Shown piece after piece: positions 31,491 through 42,785 of a stretch of 64,000 nt of DNA. A program made the position numbers and the translations under genes. Position 1 is the stretch's first letter. Every line of letters starts with the position of its first letter. Under the pieces are notes generated by a model. That model saw only the letters and a list, made by a program, of their open reading frames with translations. It made no database searches and was not told where the DNA came from. Origin of the DNA: Parapristionchus giblindavisi (taxonomy: Eukaryota; Nematoda; Chromadorea; Rhabditida; Diplogasteridae); the NCBI GenBank assembly GCA_943737045.1, contig CALSFV010000223.1:1136001-1200000 (forward strand). The letters are read 5' to 3'.

Positions 31491-32965
31491 CTCCCCCTCG
31501 TATTCACTCTCCCTCTTGATCGGAGTCACTCCCCCTCTTGATCGGAGTCACTCCCCCTCTTGATCGCAGTCACTCCCCCTCTTGATCGTATTCACTCCCC
31601 CTCTTGATCATATTCACTCCCCCTCTTGATCGTATTCACTCCCCCTCTTGATCGTATTCACTCCCCCTCTTGATCGGAGTCACTCTCCCTCTTGATCGTA
31701 TTCACTCCCCCTCTTGATCGGAGTCACTCCCCCTCTTGATCATATTCACTCTCCCTCTTGATCGTATTCACTCCCCCTCTTGATCGGAGTCACTCCCCCT
31801 CTTGATCATATTCACTCCCCCTCTTGATCGTATTCACTCCCCCTCTTGATCGTATTCACTCCCCCTCTTGATCGGAGTCACTCCCCCTCTTGATCGTATT
31901 CACTCCCCCTCTTGATCATATTCACTCTCCCTCTTGATCGTATTCACTCTCCCTCTTGATCATATTCACTCCCCCTCTTGATCGTATTCACTCCCCCTCT
32001 TGATCGTATTCACTCCCCCTCTTGATCGTATTCACTCCCCCTCTTGATCGGAGTCACTCTCCCTCTTGATCATATTCACTCCCCCTCTTGATCGTATTCA
32101 CTCCCCCTCTTGATCGGAGTCACTCTCCCTCTTGATCATATTCACTCCCCCTCTTGATCGGAGTCACTCCCCCTCTTGATCGTATTCACTCCCCCTCTTG
32201 ATCGTATTCACTCCCCCTCTTGATCGGAGTCACTCTCCCTCTTGATCGTATTCACTCCCCCTCTTGATCATATTCACTCCCCCTCTTGATCGTATTCACT
32301 CCCCCTCTTGATCGGAGTCACTCCCCCTCTTGATCATATTCACTCCCCCTCTTGATCGTATTCACTCCCCCTCTTGATCGGAGTCACTCCCCCTCTTGAT
32401 CATATTCACTCCCCCTCTTGATCGTATTCACTCCCCCTCTTGATCGTATTCACTCCCCCTCTTGATCGGAGTCACTCTCCCTCTTGATCGTATTCACTCC
32501 CCCTCTTGATCGGAGTCACTCTCCCTCTTGATCATATTCACTCCCCCTCTTGATCGTATTCCTCTTGATCGGAGTCACTCTCCCTCTTGATCATATTCAC
32601 TCCCCCTCTTGATCGCAGTCACTCCCCCTCTTGATCGTATTCACTCCCCCTCTTGATCGGAGTCACTCCCCCTCTTGATCATATTCACTCTCCCTCTTGA
32701 TCATATTCACTCCCCCTCTTGATCGGAGTCACTCTCCCTCTTGATCATATTCACTCCCCCTCTTGATCGTATTCACTCTCCCTCTTGATCATATTCACTC
32801 CCCCTCTTGATCGTATTCACTCCCCCTCTTGATCATATTCACTCTCCCTCTTGATCATATTCACTCCCCCTCTTGATCGTATTCACTCCCCCCTCTTGAT
32901 CGTAGTCACTCCCCCCTCTTGATCGTAGTCACTCCCCCTCTTGATCGTGGTCCCTCTACTTCTTG
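31491..32965 (+). repeat. 22-bp satellite array 2, three variant types
   Basis: About 67 units. Unlike the other arrays it mixes three forms: TTGATCATATTCAC, TTGATCGTATTCAC and TTGATCGGAGTCAC. They recur in similar runs, suggesting a higher-order repeat. One unit at about 32558 is shortened. The right edge has the form TTGATCGTGGTC, also seen at the end of array 5. Confidence 0.95.
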
Positions 32966-32994
32966 ATTTCGGTTCCTGTCACTGTCGATAACTG

Positions 32995-33066
32995 GGATAC
33001 GGTACTTCACTGGGATACGGTAGTTCAGTGGGATACGGTAGTTCACTGGGATACGGTAGTTCACTG
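32995..33066 (+). repeat. 18-bp minisatellite (ACTGGGATACGGTAGTTC), copy 2
   Basis: Four units. It is followed by sequence matching 52490-52600 and then by the LamG A fragment, as at 49612. Confidence 0.9.
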
Positions 33067-33268
33067 GTGGTTTTAAGAGATAATTTCGGGTTTGGTAGCT
33101 ACGATCAATTGTCTGATGAGATAGTATTGATTATTTTATACCGTAATCAATTTTCAAAAATGGCTTCGCAACGATGAAATCATGTATTGTTCATTACGTA
33201 CCAGCATAATAAAGTTATTATCATGGCGAACGGACAACCACTTCGATGTCCGCTAAAGTAGTATCCCC

Positions 33269-33272
33269 TTAA
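33269..33272. other. Empty TTAA target of the 113-bp MITE
   Basis: The sequence 'gtatccccTTAAgaaat' here equals the flanks of the MITE at 52658-52770 with one TTAA. Confidence 0.85.
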
Positions 33273-33291
33273 GAAATGATAAATGTTCTTA

Positions 33292-33301
33292 TTATATTAT
33301 A

Positions 33302-33385
<84 letters not shown>
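33292..33385. repeat. (TTA)n microsatellite
   Basis: About 94 bp of ATT trinucleotide repeat. Confidence 0.98.
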
Positions 33386-33388
<3 letters not shown>

Positions 33389-33390
33389 CT

Positions 33391-33467
33391 GCCTTGCGGA
33401 GGAAGTCAATCAGCCGGAGATTTCGTCGGTCTTCAAATCAAAGACGAACACGTTGTCTTCACTGTTA
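33391..33467 (+). CDS. Laminin-G exon A fragment
   Basis: Reads GSQSAGDFVGLQIKDEHVVF, matching the end of exon A at 7400-7468. The donor is GTTAGA rather than GTGAGA. The 5' part is replaced by the microsatellite. Confidence 0.45.
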
Positions 33468-33725
33468 GATTTTGTTTATTGTTGCGGAGAATGGCAAATT
33501 GTAATTGCCACACTGTTCTCGCTCGATATTTTCACCCTCTTTTGAAACGTATTTAGTCACAAATATAGAACGACAGAACGCTATGTCAACACCTAAAAAA
33601 TTCAGTTTTTGAATTTTCTCAGCGCGTTTTATGAGGAGATTCATGACAGATGAAGTCATAATCTTCATGATAGATCAAGGGCTACATGTATTCAAAGATC
33701 AAAGATCAAAGATCATTCGATTCAG

Positions 33726-33807
33726 ATCAATTTCGGAACTTCTGCGACAATTCAATCAATGCAGACGTGTCAAGGCTGTCGGAGTACCGGGAAGTGCCTA
33801 TCTACAG
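33726..33807 (+). CDS. Laminin-G exon C, 82 bp (copy)
   Basis: Open, phase 0-1, reading INFGTSATIQSMQTCQGCRS then TGKCLST, with donor GTACGA. GATCAAA clusters lie at 33693-33716 before it and 33825-33860 after it. Confidence 0.5.
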
Positions 33808-33861
33808 GTACGATAATCATAATCAGAGATCAAAGATCAAAGACCAAATACCAAAGATCAA

Positions 33862-34285
33862 GAAGATGATCGACAGCAGAGAATGCAGTCGGGTGGCGAG
33901 GCTACTGCACACAATATCCTAAATCAATCAGTAAGAATCGGGTATTGAAACTGGGTCGTCTTGGCAACCAACGAAAATCAATAATCACTTCAAGTTCAGC
34001 GATAGATCGCATACACAATCAATCAGGGGCCTCTAGAAGCCTAGACCATGCAGCTCAGCCTGCCTATAAAGGGTCCATTAGCTCGTGCTTCCGGTCATTC
34101 TGAACTCCTCTCTTCGGAGGAGCATTGCTAGGTGTCCTCCTCCCTTAAAGTAGTCTACATTTGAAAGTCCTCCAATCCTCCTACCCACTTCCTTTGTCCC
34201 ACCACCCACTCTACTTATCATATTAAATTGATCTTAATGTAAGTAACCTAAACTTAACTTAACCTTAATCTAACTTATCCTTAAG
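33862..34285 (+). repeat. R1 flank and LamG intron
   Basis: Contains 'agctcgtgcttccggtcatt' (reverse copy near 19300; also at 50588) and 'accacccactctacttatca'. It leads to the LamG B acceptor. The left part recurs at the very end of the window (63897-64000). Confidence 0.7.
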
Positions 34286-34493
34286 GTTCACCATATCGCT
34301 GTCGTTCCGAACGGAGGTCTCCGAAGGCTTGTTGTGGATATGGGCAGCTTATTAGAAGTTTGAGAACTACTATCTCCTCTACATCGACGACGGATTGCTG
34401 AACCTCGAAGTTCGCAGAGGTACGGTAGAGGCGAGCTGTGTAATACGCGCCATTAGCGTCGAGTCGAAGAGATTGGTTGTAGCGATCCATGAG
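34286..34493 (+). pseudogene. Laminin-G exon B, chimaeric copy
   Basis: Starts HIAVVPNGGLRRLVVDMG like exon B. The middle instead encodes ENYYLLYIDDGLLNLEVRRG in another frame, and the end returns to AISVESKRLVVAI with a GTGAAAAAG donor. A stop separates the first part. The copy at 51272-51477 has the same chimaeric middle, so the rearranged form was itself multiplied. Confidence 0.5.
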
Positions 34494-34497
34494 GTGA

Positions 34498-34545
34498 AAA
34501 AGATCAAAGATCAAAGATCAAATATCGAAGATCAAAGATCAATGG
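34498..34545 (+). promoter_or_regulatory. GATCAAA heptamer cluster
   Basis: Five GATCAAA-like words in 48 bp directly after the LamG B donor. Confidence 0.4.
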
Positions 34546-34562
34546 CATATTCATCTATACGA

Positions 34563-36867
34563 AAGGTGGTTAACTTGACCCTGCCCAATCAAAGGCTCAC
34601 GCCGACCTAATTTTAAACTCTTCGCTCTGGCCGGACTCCCTCGCTTTCTTTGTCTGCGAGAGAGCGTTGCCTGAGCGGAGTGTTTCAAATAAGTTCGGTG
34701 TGTGCCTTTAAGTAGATCGAGTAGGCGAAAAGTGGAAATATATTTCTCCGTCACTTTTGGGCATTATTTTGTGCTGATTGTAATATGTTTCAACGCGATC
34801 ACAAAACCAATTTGCGTTCCCATCTAAACGATTCATTGATGTTTTCAGGTATATAACAAATCAAAATTACACTCTCGATCTGTGTATATCGGAGGACCGA
34901 ACACGGATGTGGCTACGAAGTGAGTAGTTAGAGATCAAAGATCAAAGATCTTTTAGCTCCTGAGATTAAGCATAATAACTCTGATATAGGACAGTGCATT
35001 TGAAAATTTTTGCAATATCCACTCGGCAGCGCATTTTGGCCATGTTTTGTTATTTCAAAAAAAAACACAAAACCAGATCTTGCATGTTAGAGAAAGAACT
35101 GCCGTCTTTCTGATCGGAAACACCTAGATAAAGTATATTCAGCATGAATAAACCCATCTCAGAATATTTTGCCAGTTCGAATTGAAAATGACAATAGAGT
35201 TCAAAACTTGTCAAAGCGCATGAAGGTATGCAAGAACTCGCCATTCTTTTCATTTTGCCCAGTTCTAACTGTGCGAGAACTCGCTATTTTTCATTTTACC
35301 CAGTTCTTGTCATGCAAGACCTCGCCAGTTTTCATTCTGCCCAGTTCTTGTCATGCAAGAACTCGCCATTTTTCATTTTGCCCAGTTCTTGTCATGCAAG
35401 AACTCGCCAGTTTTCATTCTGCCCAGTTCTTGTCATGCAAGAACTCGCCAGTTTTCATTCTGCCCAGTTCTTGTCATGCAAGAACTCGCCATTTTTCATT
35501 TTGCCCAGTTCTTGTCATGCAAGAACTCGCCATTTTTCATTTTGCCCAGTTCTTGTCATGCAAGAACTCACCAGTTTTCATTCTGAACCAGTTCTTGTCA
35601 TGCAAGAACTCGCCAGTTTTCATTCTGCCCAGTTCTTGTCATGCAAGAACTCGCCATTTTTCATTTTGCCCAGTTCTTGTCATGCAAGAACTCACCAGTT
35701 TTCATTCTGCCCAAGGTGGTTAACTTGACCCTGCCCAATCAAAGGCTCACTCCGACCTAATTTTAAACTCTTCGCTCTGGCCGGACTCCCTCGCTTTCTT
35801 TGTCTGCGAGAGAGCGTTGCCTGAGCGGAGTGTTTCAAATTAGTTCGGTGTGTGCCTTTAAGTAGATCGAGTAGGCGAAAAGTGGAGATTTATTTCATTT
35901 CTCCGTCACTTTTGGGCATTATTTTGTGCTGATTGTAATATGTTTCAACGCGATCACAAAACCAATTTGCGTTCCCATCTAAACGATTCATTGAGGTTTT
36001 CAGGTATATAACAAATCAAAATTACACTCTCGATCTGTGTATATCGGAGGACCGAACACGGATGTGGCTACGAAGTGAGTAGTTAGAGATCAAAGATCAA
36101 AGACCTTTTAGCTCCTGAGATTAAGCATAATAACTCTGATATAGGACAGTGCATTTGAAAATTTTTGCAATATCCACTCGGCAGCGCGTTTTGGCCATGT
36201 TTTGTTATTTCAAAAAAAAACACAAAACCAGATCTTGCATGTTAGAGAAAGAACTGCCGTCTTTCTGATCGGAAACACCTAGATAAAGTATATTCAGCAT
36301 GAATAAACCCATCTCAGAATATTTTGCCAGTTCGAATTGAAAATGACAATAGAGTTCAAAACTTGTCAAAGCGCATGAAGGTATGCAAGAACTCGCCATT
36401 CTTTTCATTTTGCCCAGTTCTAACTGTGCGAGAACTCGCTATTTTTCATTTTACCCAGTTCTTGTCATGCAAGACCTCGCCAGTTTTCATTCTGCCCAGT
36501 TCTTGTCATGCAAGAACTCGCCATTTTTCATTTTGCCCAGTTCTTGTCATGCAAGAACTCGCCAGTTTTCATTCTGCCCAGTTCTTGTCATGCAAGAACT
36601 CGCCAGTTTTCATTCTGCCCAGTTCTTGTCATGCAAGAACTCGCCATTTTTCATTTTGCCCAGTTCTTGTCATGCAAGAACTCGCCATTTTTCATTTTGC
36701 CCAGTTCTTGTCATGCAAGAACTCACCAGTTTTCATTCTGAACCAGTTCTTGTCATGCAAGAACTCGCCAGTTTTCATTCTGCCCAGTTCTTGTCATGCA
36801 AGAACTCGCCATTTTTCATTTTGCCCAGTTCTTGTCATGCAAGAACTCACCAGTTTTCATTCTGCCC
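34563..36867 (+). repeat. 1155-bp tandem duplication
   Basis: The unit runs from 'aaggtggttaacttgaccct' through hairpin MITE, LamG intron and 41-bp minisatellite to 'cattctgccc'. Unit starts are at about 34563, 35713 and 36868. Units 2 and 3 share small differences from unit 1 ('ttgaggttttcagg', 'aaagacctttt'). The first two are otherwise almost identical, so the duplication is very recent. Confidence 0.9.
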
Positions 36868-37448
36868 AAGGTGGTTAACTTGACCCTGCCCAATCAAAGG
36901 CTCACTCCGACCTAATTTTAAACTCTTCGCTCTGGCCGGACTCCCTCGCTTTCTTTGTCTGCGAGAGAGCGTTGCCTGAGCGGAGTGTTTCAAATTAGTT
37001 CGGTGTGTGCCTTTAAGTAGATCGAGTAGGCGAAAAGTGGAGATTTATTTCATTTCTCCGTCACTTTTGGGCATTATTTTGTGCTGATTGTAATATGTTT
37101 CAACGCGATCACAAAACCAATTTGCGTTCCCATCTAAACGATTCATTGAGGTTTTCAGGTATATAACAAATCAAAATTACACTCTCGATCTGTGTATATC
37201 GGAGGACCGAACACGGATGTGGCTACGAAGTGAGTAGTTAGAGATCAAAGATCAAAGACCTTTTAGCTCCTGAGATTAAGCATAATAACTCTGATATAGG
37301 ACAGTGCATTTGAAAATTTTTGCAATATCCACTCGGCAGCGCGTTTTGGCCATGTTTTGTTATTTCAAAAAACACAAAACCAGATCTTGCATGTTAGAGA
37401 AAGAACTGTCGTCTTTCTGATCGGAAACACCTAGATAAAGTATATTCA

Positions 37449-37880
37449 CAAGGGGATGGTCGCAACTGGTCCTGGCCATATGAGATGGCAATAACATGAT
37501 TAAGATCAGTTTTCGATGCTGATTACGAATCCGTTTTCAGAAAGTGCCTAATCGACCTGATTTTCGAGGAAATCGATATTTTAATTCTGAAATTCGTGTG
37601 CTTTCCTGCGCAAACCGTCCGGGTGGGCTGGTAAACTCATTTAGAAACTCTCCTAATACTTTACCTTACATTGCCCGATCTTTCTGATGCAATCCAGATA
37701 GCTTGTGAAGGAAACTACACGACTTTTCGAATTAACAAGCTAAATTTCAATACCGATTTTCTCGAAAATAAGGTCGATTAGGCACTTTCTGGAAGCGGAT
37801 TCGTAATCAGCATCGAAAACTGATCTTAGTCATGTTATTGCCATCTCATGTAACCAGGACCAGTTGCGACCATTCCCTTG
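37449..37880. mobile_element. 432-bp MITE, TCA target duplication
   Basis: Long terminal inverted repeats of about 130 bp begin CAAGGGGATGGTCGCAACTG and end in the complement with CATTCCCTTG. Flanks are TCA on both sides. The empty site 'tatattcagcatgaataaac' is preserved at 35136-35156 and 36291-36311. A 3-bp duplication suits PIF/Harbinger or CACTA-type elements, but the superfamily is not settled. Confidence 0.85.
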
Positions 37881-37974
37881 TCAGCATGAATAAACCAATC
37901 TCAGAATATTTTGCCAGTTCGAATTGAAAATGACAATAGAGTTCAAAACTTGTCAAAGCGCATGAAGGTATGCA

Positions 37975-39045
37975 AGAACTCGCCATTTTTTTTCATTTTG
38001 CCCAGTTCTTGCTGTGCGAGAACTCGCCATTTTTCATTTTGCCCAGTTCTTGTCATGCAAGAACTCGCCAGTTTTCATTCTGCCCAGTTCTTGTCATGCA
38101 AGAACTCGCCAGTTTTCATTCTGCCCAGTTCTTGTCATGCAAGAACTCGCCAGTTTTCATTCTGCCCAGTTCTTGTCATGCAAGAACTCGCCATTTTTCA
38201 TTTTGCCCTGTTCTTTTCATGCAAGAACTCGCCAGTTTTCATTCTGCCCAGTTCTTGTCATGCAAGAACTCGCCATTTTTCATTTTGCCCAGTTCTTGTC
38301 ATGCAAGAACTCGCCAGTTTTCATTTTGCCCAGTTCTTGTCATGCAAGAACTCGCCATTTTTCATTTTGCCCTGTTCTTTTCATGCAAGAACTCGCCAGT
38401 TTTCATTCTGCCCAGTTCTTGTCATGCAAGAACTCGCCAGTTTTCATTCTGCCCAGTTCTTGTCATGCAAGAACTCGCCAGTTTTCATTCTGCCCAGTTC
38501 TTGTCATGCAAGAACTCGCCATTTTTCATTTTGCCCTGTTCTTTTCATGCAAGAACTCGCCAGTTTTCATTCTGCCCAGTTCTTGTCATGCAAGAACTCG
38601 CCATTTTTCATTTTGCCCAGTTCTTGTCATGCAAGAACTCGCCAGTTTTCATTTTGCCCAGTTCTTGTCATGCAAGAACTCGCCATTTTTCATTTTGCCC
38701 AGTTCTTGTCATGCAAGAACTCGCCAGTTTTCATTCTGCCCAGTTCTTGTCATGCAAGAACTCGCCAGTTTTCATTCTGCCCAGTTCTTGTCATGCAAGA
38801 ACTCGCCATTTTTCATTTTGCCCAGTTCTTGTCATGCAAGAACTCGCCAGTTTTCATTCTGCCCAGTTCTTGTCATGCAAGAACTCGCCAGTTTTCATTC
38901 TGCCCAGTTCTTGTCATGCAAGAACTCGCCAGTTTTCATTCTGCCCAGTTCTTGTCATGCAAGAACTCGCCAGTTTTCATTCTGCCCAGTTCTTGTCATG
39001 CAAGAACTCGCCAGTTTTCATTCTGCCCAGTCCTTGTCATGCAAG
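37975..39045 (+). repeat. 41-bp hairpin minisatellite, main array
   Basis: About 26 units of 41 bp, each with AGTTCTTG-TCATG-CAAGAACT. Two spacer variants alternate irregularly: CAGTTTTCATTCTG and CATTTTTCATTTTG. A sub-variant has CTGTTCTTTTCATG. Because 41 is not a multiple of three and no frame holds a stop, the plus strand is open in all three frames for 348-462 codons, giving the same 41-residue repeat in each. I read these frames as a by-product, not as genes. Confidence 0.95.
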
Positions 39046-40205
39046 AAGCGGGCAAAATGAAGGGGCGAGTCTCCAGTCAGCCAGAGAGACATGCCCCTTC
39101 ATTTTGCCCAGTTCTTGCATGACAAGAAGTGGGCAGAATGGGAGGCGCCCCCTACCACCTACCATCCAGGATGGGGCCTGGAAGGCGAAGAGCGCCCCAG
39201 CCCGCTCCTGCAGGGCGACATCTCCAATAAGTAGAAGTCCGGGGCAGAGAAGGGACTTCATCGCGAATGCCCTTCCCCTAATCAAAATTCTCTCCGAGGA
39301 GAGTGGCGCAACCGATACGTCAGAAGCGAAGAATGAGGATGATGAGTGCCTTTTATAGGGATCACTACAAACTACATACCGAATTTGACTAATAGGAGAG
39401 CTAGATAGTGCGTACTCTCTAGCTCTCTCACACTCTCTCACTCTCATTAGTCAAATTCGATTCATAGTTTCCCTATAAAAGGCTCTCCACATTCTCATTC
39501 TTCGCTTCTGATGTATCGGTTGCGCCACTCTCCTAGGAGAGAATTTTGATTTGGAGAAGGGCATTCGCGATGAAGGCCCTTCTCTGCCCCGGACATCTCC
39601 TTATTGGAGATGTCGCGCTGCAGGAGCGGGCTGGGGCGCTCTTCGCCTTCCAGGTCCCATCCTGGATGGTAGGTGGAGGGGGCGCCTCCCATTCTGCCCA
39701 GTTCTTGTCATGACAAGAACTGGGCAGAATGAAAACTGGCGAGTTCTTGCATGACAAGAACTGGGCAGAATGAAAACTGGCGAGTTCTTGCATGACAAGA
39801 ACTGGGCAGAATGAAAACTGGCGAGTTCTTGCACGGCAAGAACTGTGCAAAATGAAAAATGGCGAGTTCTTGCATGGCAAGAACTGGGCAAAATGAAAAC
39901 TGGCGAGTTCTTGCATGACAAGAACTGGGCAAAATGAAAAATGGCGAGTTCTTGCATGACAAGAACTGGGCAAAACAATATGTTCTTTTAGAACTTAAAT
40001 TGTCAGCAGGAGCTGTAATTGGCCTAACAGGCAAAAAAAGTCAAACGGCGCAAAAATATGGCATTTCTTATTTTTTGACACATTGTATCAAATGACCTCT
40101 ATGTCACCCTCACTTTTTCCATCGTGGCTATGGCAATAAAGAAAATCTATGTTTTATGGTTATCAAGTAGATATTGCAAAAATTTTCAAATGCACTGTCC
40201 TATAT

Positions 40206-41120
40206 GAGCTCCCGTTTCACATCTTCCAAATAACCTCAAAAGGACAACAAAGACGATGAGGTCGTCATAGTTGCATCAAGGTCAATAAATAAGTGAATGT
40301 GCAATCACCATTTCATCCCCTTCATAACCCCTCGAATTCCCGTTTCAGCATTCTTAGATAGTCCAAATGAAAAAGATAAGAGCAATAATCGTCGACTGAT
40401 ATTTGTCTTAATAATCCAACCATACATGACCGGGTCGGTACCTGGAGCTCGATTCTGCACGGCGTATTCGAGCGAAAAATGGTTAATTTACAGGGAGCCA
40501 CATTTTTATTCGAGATTTTCGCCTAAACGTCATTTATACAGGGGGAGGGGGCATTCCACAAATTTTCGAAAAGCCCTAATTTTACAGTGCCCATGTATGA
40601 ATCCAACCAACCATTGGTTTGATTATTTAAAATAACCCCCCCCCCTCCCTATGGATTCCCGTTTGTACATTCCTAGATAGTCCATATAAAAATGCCAAGA
40701 GCAATGGACATTTGCTAAATGTGCCAAAGTATATATTTTTAAATATTAAAAAAACCTAGAATAAACATCCATCGCGAAGCTCATCAATATATGACCCGAT
40801 GTATTCCCGTTTCAGCACTCCGACATAAGCATGGACCAAACGGCAAATACGATTGGAGACGGGACACTAAATAACAACCAAATAAACGCATTGTCCCACA
40901 TCACGCACCTATGAAGAACTCTCGTTTCATGATTCTCAAATGCCCCGATGGAAAAGCACAAAAGGGTAAAACTAAAATTAAAAAATAATTAAACCTAAGC
41001 AATGGATCGACCAACATCTATCAGCAATGCTAATTTCACTTTCATGTTAATGATTATAGTTAACGATAAATAAATAAATAAATAAATAAAAGTCCAAACA
41101 GCATTGCCGCAGTCATCACC
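40206..41120 (+). repeat. R2 repeat array, segment 4
   Basis: Parallels 6141-7030 unit by unit, but without the SINE insertion found at 6611-6820. Confidence 0.75.
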
Positions 41121-41377
41121 CCGTCACGGCGGTTCCATGAAGAGAAATCCCTTACACATTTAACTTTGGCTTGAAGCCTCTTGCATTTCGAAAAATCGGC
41201 AAAGTTGATTTGCACTGGGCGGGATTCGAACCTACGATGTTCGGATCGCTACAGAAAAGCCATCCCGGCATGTTTCGCGAATCGTGAAACTCGACGATAG
41301 GTCTAGTCGGAAGCGTTCGTATGGCGAGCGCCCAGATATACCGTCGTCAACTTTCGCGCTGGGAGAACCTAGATGTT
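41121..41377 (-). mobile_element. SINE2, tRNA-derived, copy
   Basis: Shares about 250 bp with 46916-47177. The minus strand contains GTAGGTTCGAATCCCGC, a B-box/T-arm-like sequence. The T stem is imperfect and no cloverleaf forms. Confidence 0.6.
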
Positions 41378-41399
41378 TTACAGCTTATGAGAACTGATT

Positions 41400-41740
41400 T
41401 AAATAACGATGATGATTGCAGATCGATTGTGGTGAACGGACAAGTGGAGTTCGTCCTACGGTGAAAAATAATAATAATATCCTTATGGGGGTTTCAGGTA
41501 AGCATGAACATGAGATACATACAGAAATACATTAGGGACATATAAATACAATACCACAACTAGGTAGAAAATTTGAATTTACTGATAATGATGGTATAAC
41601 TATAACTATAAAGCATTGGTAAGAATACAATTACAAATCAACGAATGGTTCTTAAGGGCGAGCTTTGTAATGGAAAATGGCACAGGATTGCCATTAGCGT
41701 CGACTCAACAAGATTCGTCGTAGCTATAGATGAAGTGGGA
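41400..41740 (+). pseudogene. Laminin-G exon B remnant, interrupted
   Basis: 41408-41460 matches the DDCRSIVVNGQ part of exon B. After about 175 bp of unrelated sequence (41461-41636), 41637-41733 resumes with GELCNGKWHRIAISVDSTRF and a GTGGGAAAG donor. The interruption has no clear inverted ends. Confidence 0.55.
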
Positions 41741-41822
41741 AAGATCAAAGATCAAACATTAAGGCCGTATACATTTATCCGAAAGGTGTTTAACTTGACG
41801 CTGCCTAATCAAAGGCTCACCC

Positions 41823-41913
41823 CGATCTAATTGAAAACTCTCCGCTCTGGCCGTACACCATCGCTTTCTTTGTCTGCGAGAGAGTGTTTCAAATTAGCTC
41901 GGTGTGTGCCTGT
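41823..41913 (+). mobile_element. Hairpin MITE, internally shortened
   Basis: Arms as in the other copies, but the second arm lacks about 15 bp after 'gagagagtg'. Confidence 0.65.
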
Positions 41914-42265
41914 AAGTAGAGAGAGTATACAGAAAAAGTGGAGATTTATTTCATGTCACCGTCACTTTTGGGCATTATTTTCATAATAAATTGTATTATG
42001 TTTCAACGCGATCACAAAACCAATTTGCGTTCCTATCTAAACGATGATCTTTCGCTTTCTATATTCACTCTATAAACTAATAATGTATATAACAAATTCT
42101 TGATCTGTGTATATTGCAGGACCAAACACGGATGTGGCTACGAAGTGAGTAGTTAGAGAGATCAAAGATCAAAGATCAAATATAAAAGATCAAAGATCAT
42201 TTAGCTCCTGCGATTAAGCATAATAATTCAGGTATCGTCAAAGTTCAAAGATCAAACATCACTAC
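41914..42265 (+). other. LamG-module intron, diverged copy
   Basis: Matches 4413-4695 with indels, and carries GATCAAA clusters at 42160-42200 and 42245-42258. No exon is confirmed. Confidence 0.5.
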
Positions 42266-42388
42266 TGAATTTCAGACTGGGCGTCTTCTCCCTTGTCGAT
42301 ATACGATTCGGCGGCGAGAAAGTACCACGAGGAGTCGAAGAATGTGTCTAGTGTATCGGTCTCATAGCGAGCGCAGGATGATAAGGAA
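42266..42388 (-). CDS. LARS2: Mitochondrial leucyl-tRNA synthetase exon (ETDT region)
   Basis: Minus strand, acceptor CCTTTCAG and a possible donor A|GTAGTG at 42265. Reads SLSSCARYETDTLDTFFDSS then WYFLAAESYIDKGEDAQ. RETDTMDTF-DSSWYf is the diagnostic segment of bacterial-type leucyl-tRNA synthetases, just after the editing domain and before the second half of the catalytic domain. The enzyme charges mitochondrial tRNA-Leu. The exon starts in phase 2 and lies 10.7 kb downstream of the N-terminal exons on the same strand. The exons expected in between (editing domain) were not found. Confidence 0.75.
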
Positions 42389-42429
42389 CTGAAAGGAGAG
42401 AGATCAAAGATCAACGATCAAACTGGCGT

Positions 42430-42507
42430 CTCCTATATGACTGCCTGATGCCGCGCCAGACGCGGAACAGTCCGCGTTGCCGCTAACGCCGCCGCTTCCA
42501 GCGATGC
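42430..42507 (-). pseudogene. NCSASGA exon, truncated copy 3
   Basis: Minus strand from TCTCAG|GC reads IAGSGGVSGNADCSASGAAS then GS, and runs into unrelated sequence before the GDAGSSKKAAEK end. It lies directly upstream of the LARS2 exon at 42266-42388. Confidence 0.5.
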
Positions 42508-42617
42508 CTGAGAAAGGATATATTGATAAAGGGCATCATTCATAGTACGTCAGTGACTTAACCATAAGGTCACACCCACACGCACTACTCACAATCATAT
42601 TCACGATATAACCCAGG

Positions 42618-42785
42618 ATATAAGCCCGACAGGGGAATTGGTAGTGACTAGATCATGCGGTAAAGTAGGTCCGAAGAAGAGATTAGGCCCTCCGGACTGA
42701 ATTGGCCTTGAAATATCACTAGCAGTGATAACCCGCAGGACTTCGTGTGCCTTGAATAACGGGTTGTACGTTTACCTTTACCTTT
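42618..42785 (+). mobile_element. SINE-like element with CTTTAC tail, copy 3
   Basis: Plus-strand copy; the tail 'gtttacctttaccttttac' lies at its right end, as expected for the 3' end. Confidence 0.65.

Larger units (their letters stand above)
34984..40205. mobile_element. Large palindromic foldback element, copy 2 (expanded)
   Basis: Same terminal inverted repeats and same outer flanks as 4696-6140. The left arm is expanded by the 1155-bp duplication and by a 41-bp array of about 26 units, and it carries a 432-bp MITE. The central palindrome 39120-39690 matches 5155-5715. The right arm (39705-39975) has about seven inverted 41-bp units. Confidence 0.8.

Noticed and set aside
33150..33260. 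Transposase C-terminus from 'cgatgtccgctaaagtag' on the minus strand
   Set aside because: The frame resembles a hydrophobic-aromatic peptide but has no conserved transposase motif; it is a module flank shared with 52560-52650.
37911..39358. Open frames of 348-462 codons across the 41-bp array
   Set aside because: All three frames are open only because the repeat unit lacks stops; the peptide is the same in each frame and has no domain. Treated as minisatellite, not genes.
41205..41265. tRNA on the minus strand (TTCGAATCC)
   Set aside because: Only a T-arm-like piece folds, and two further diverged copies (16300, 46916) show it belongs to a dispersed repeat.
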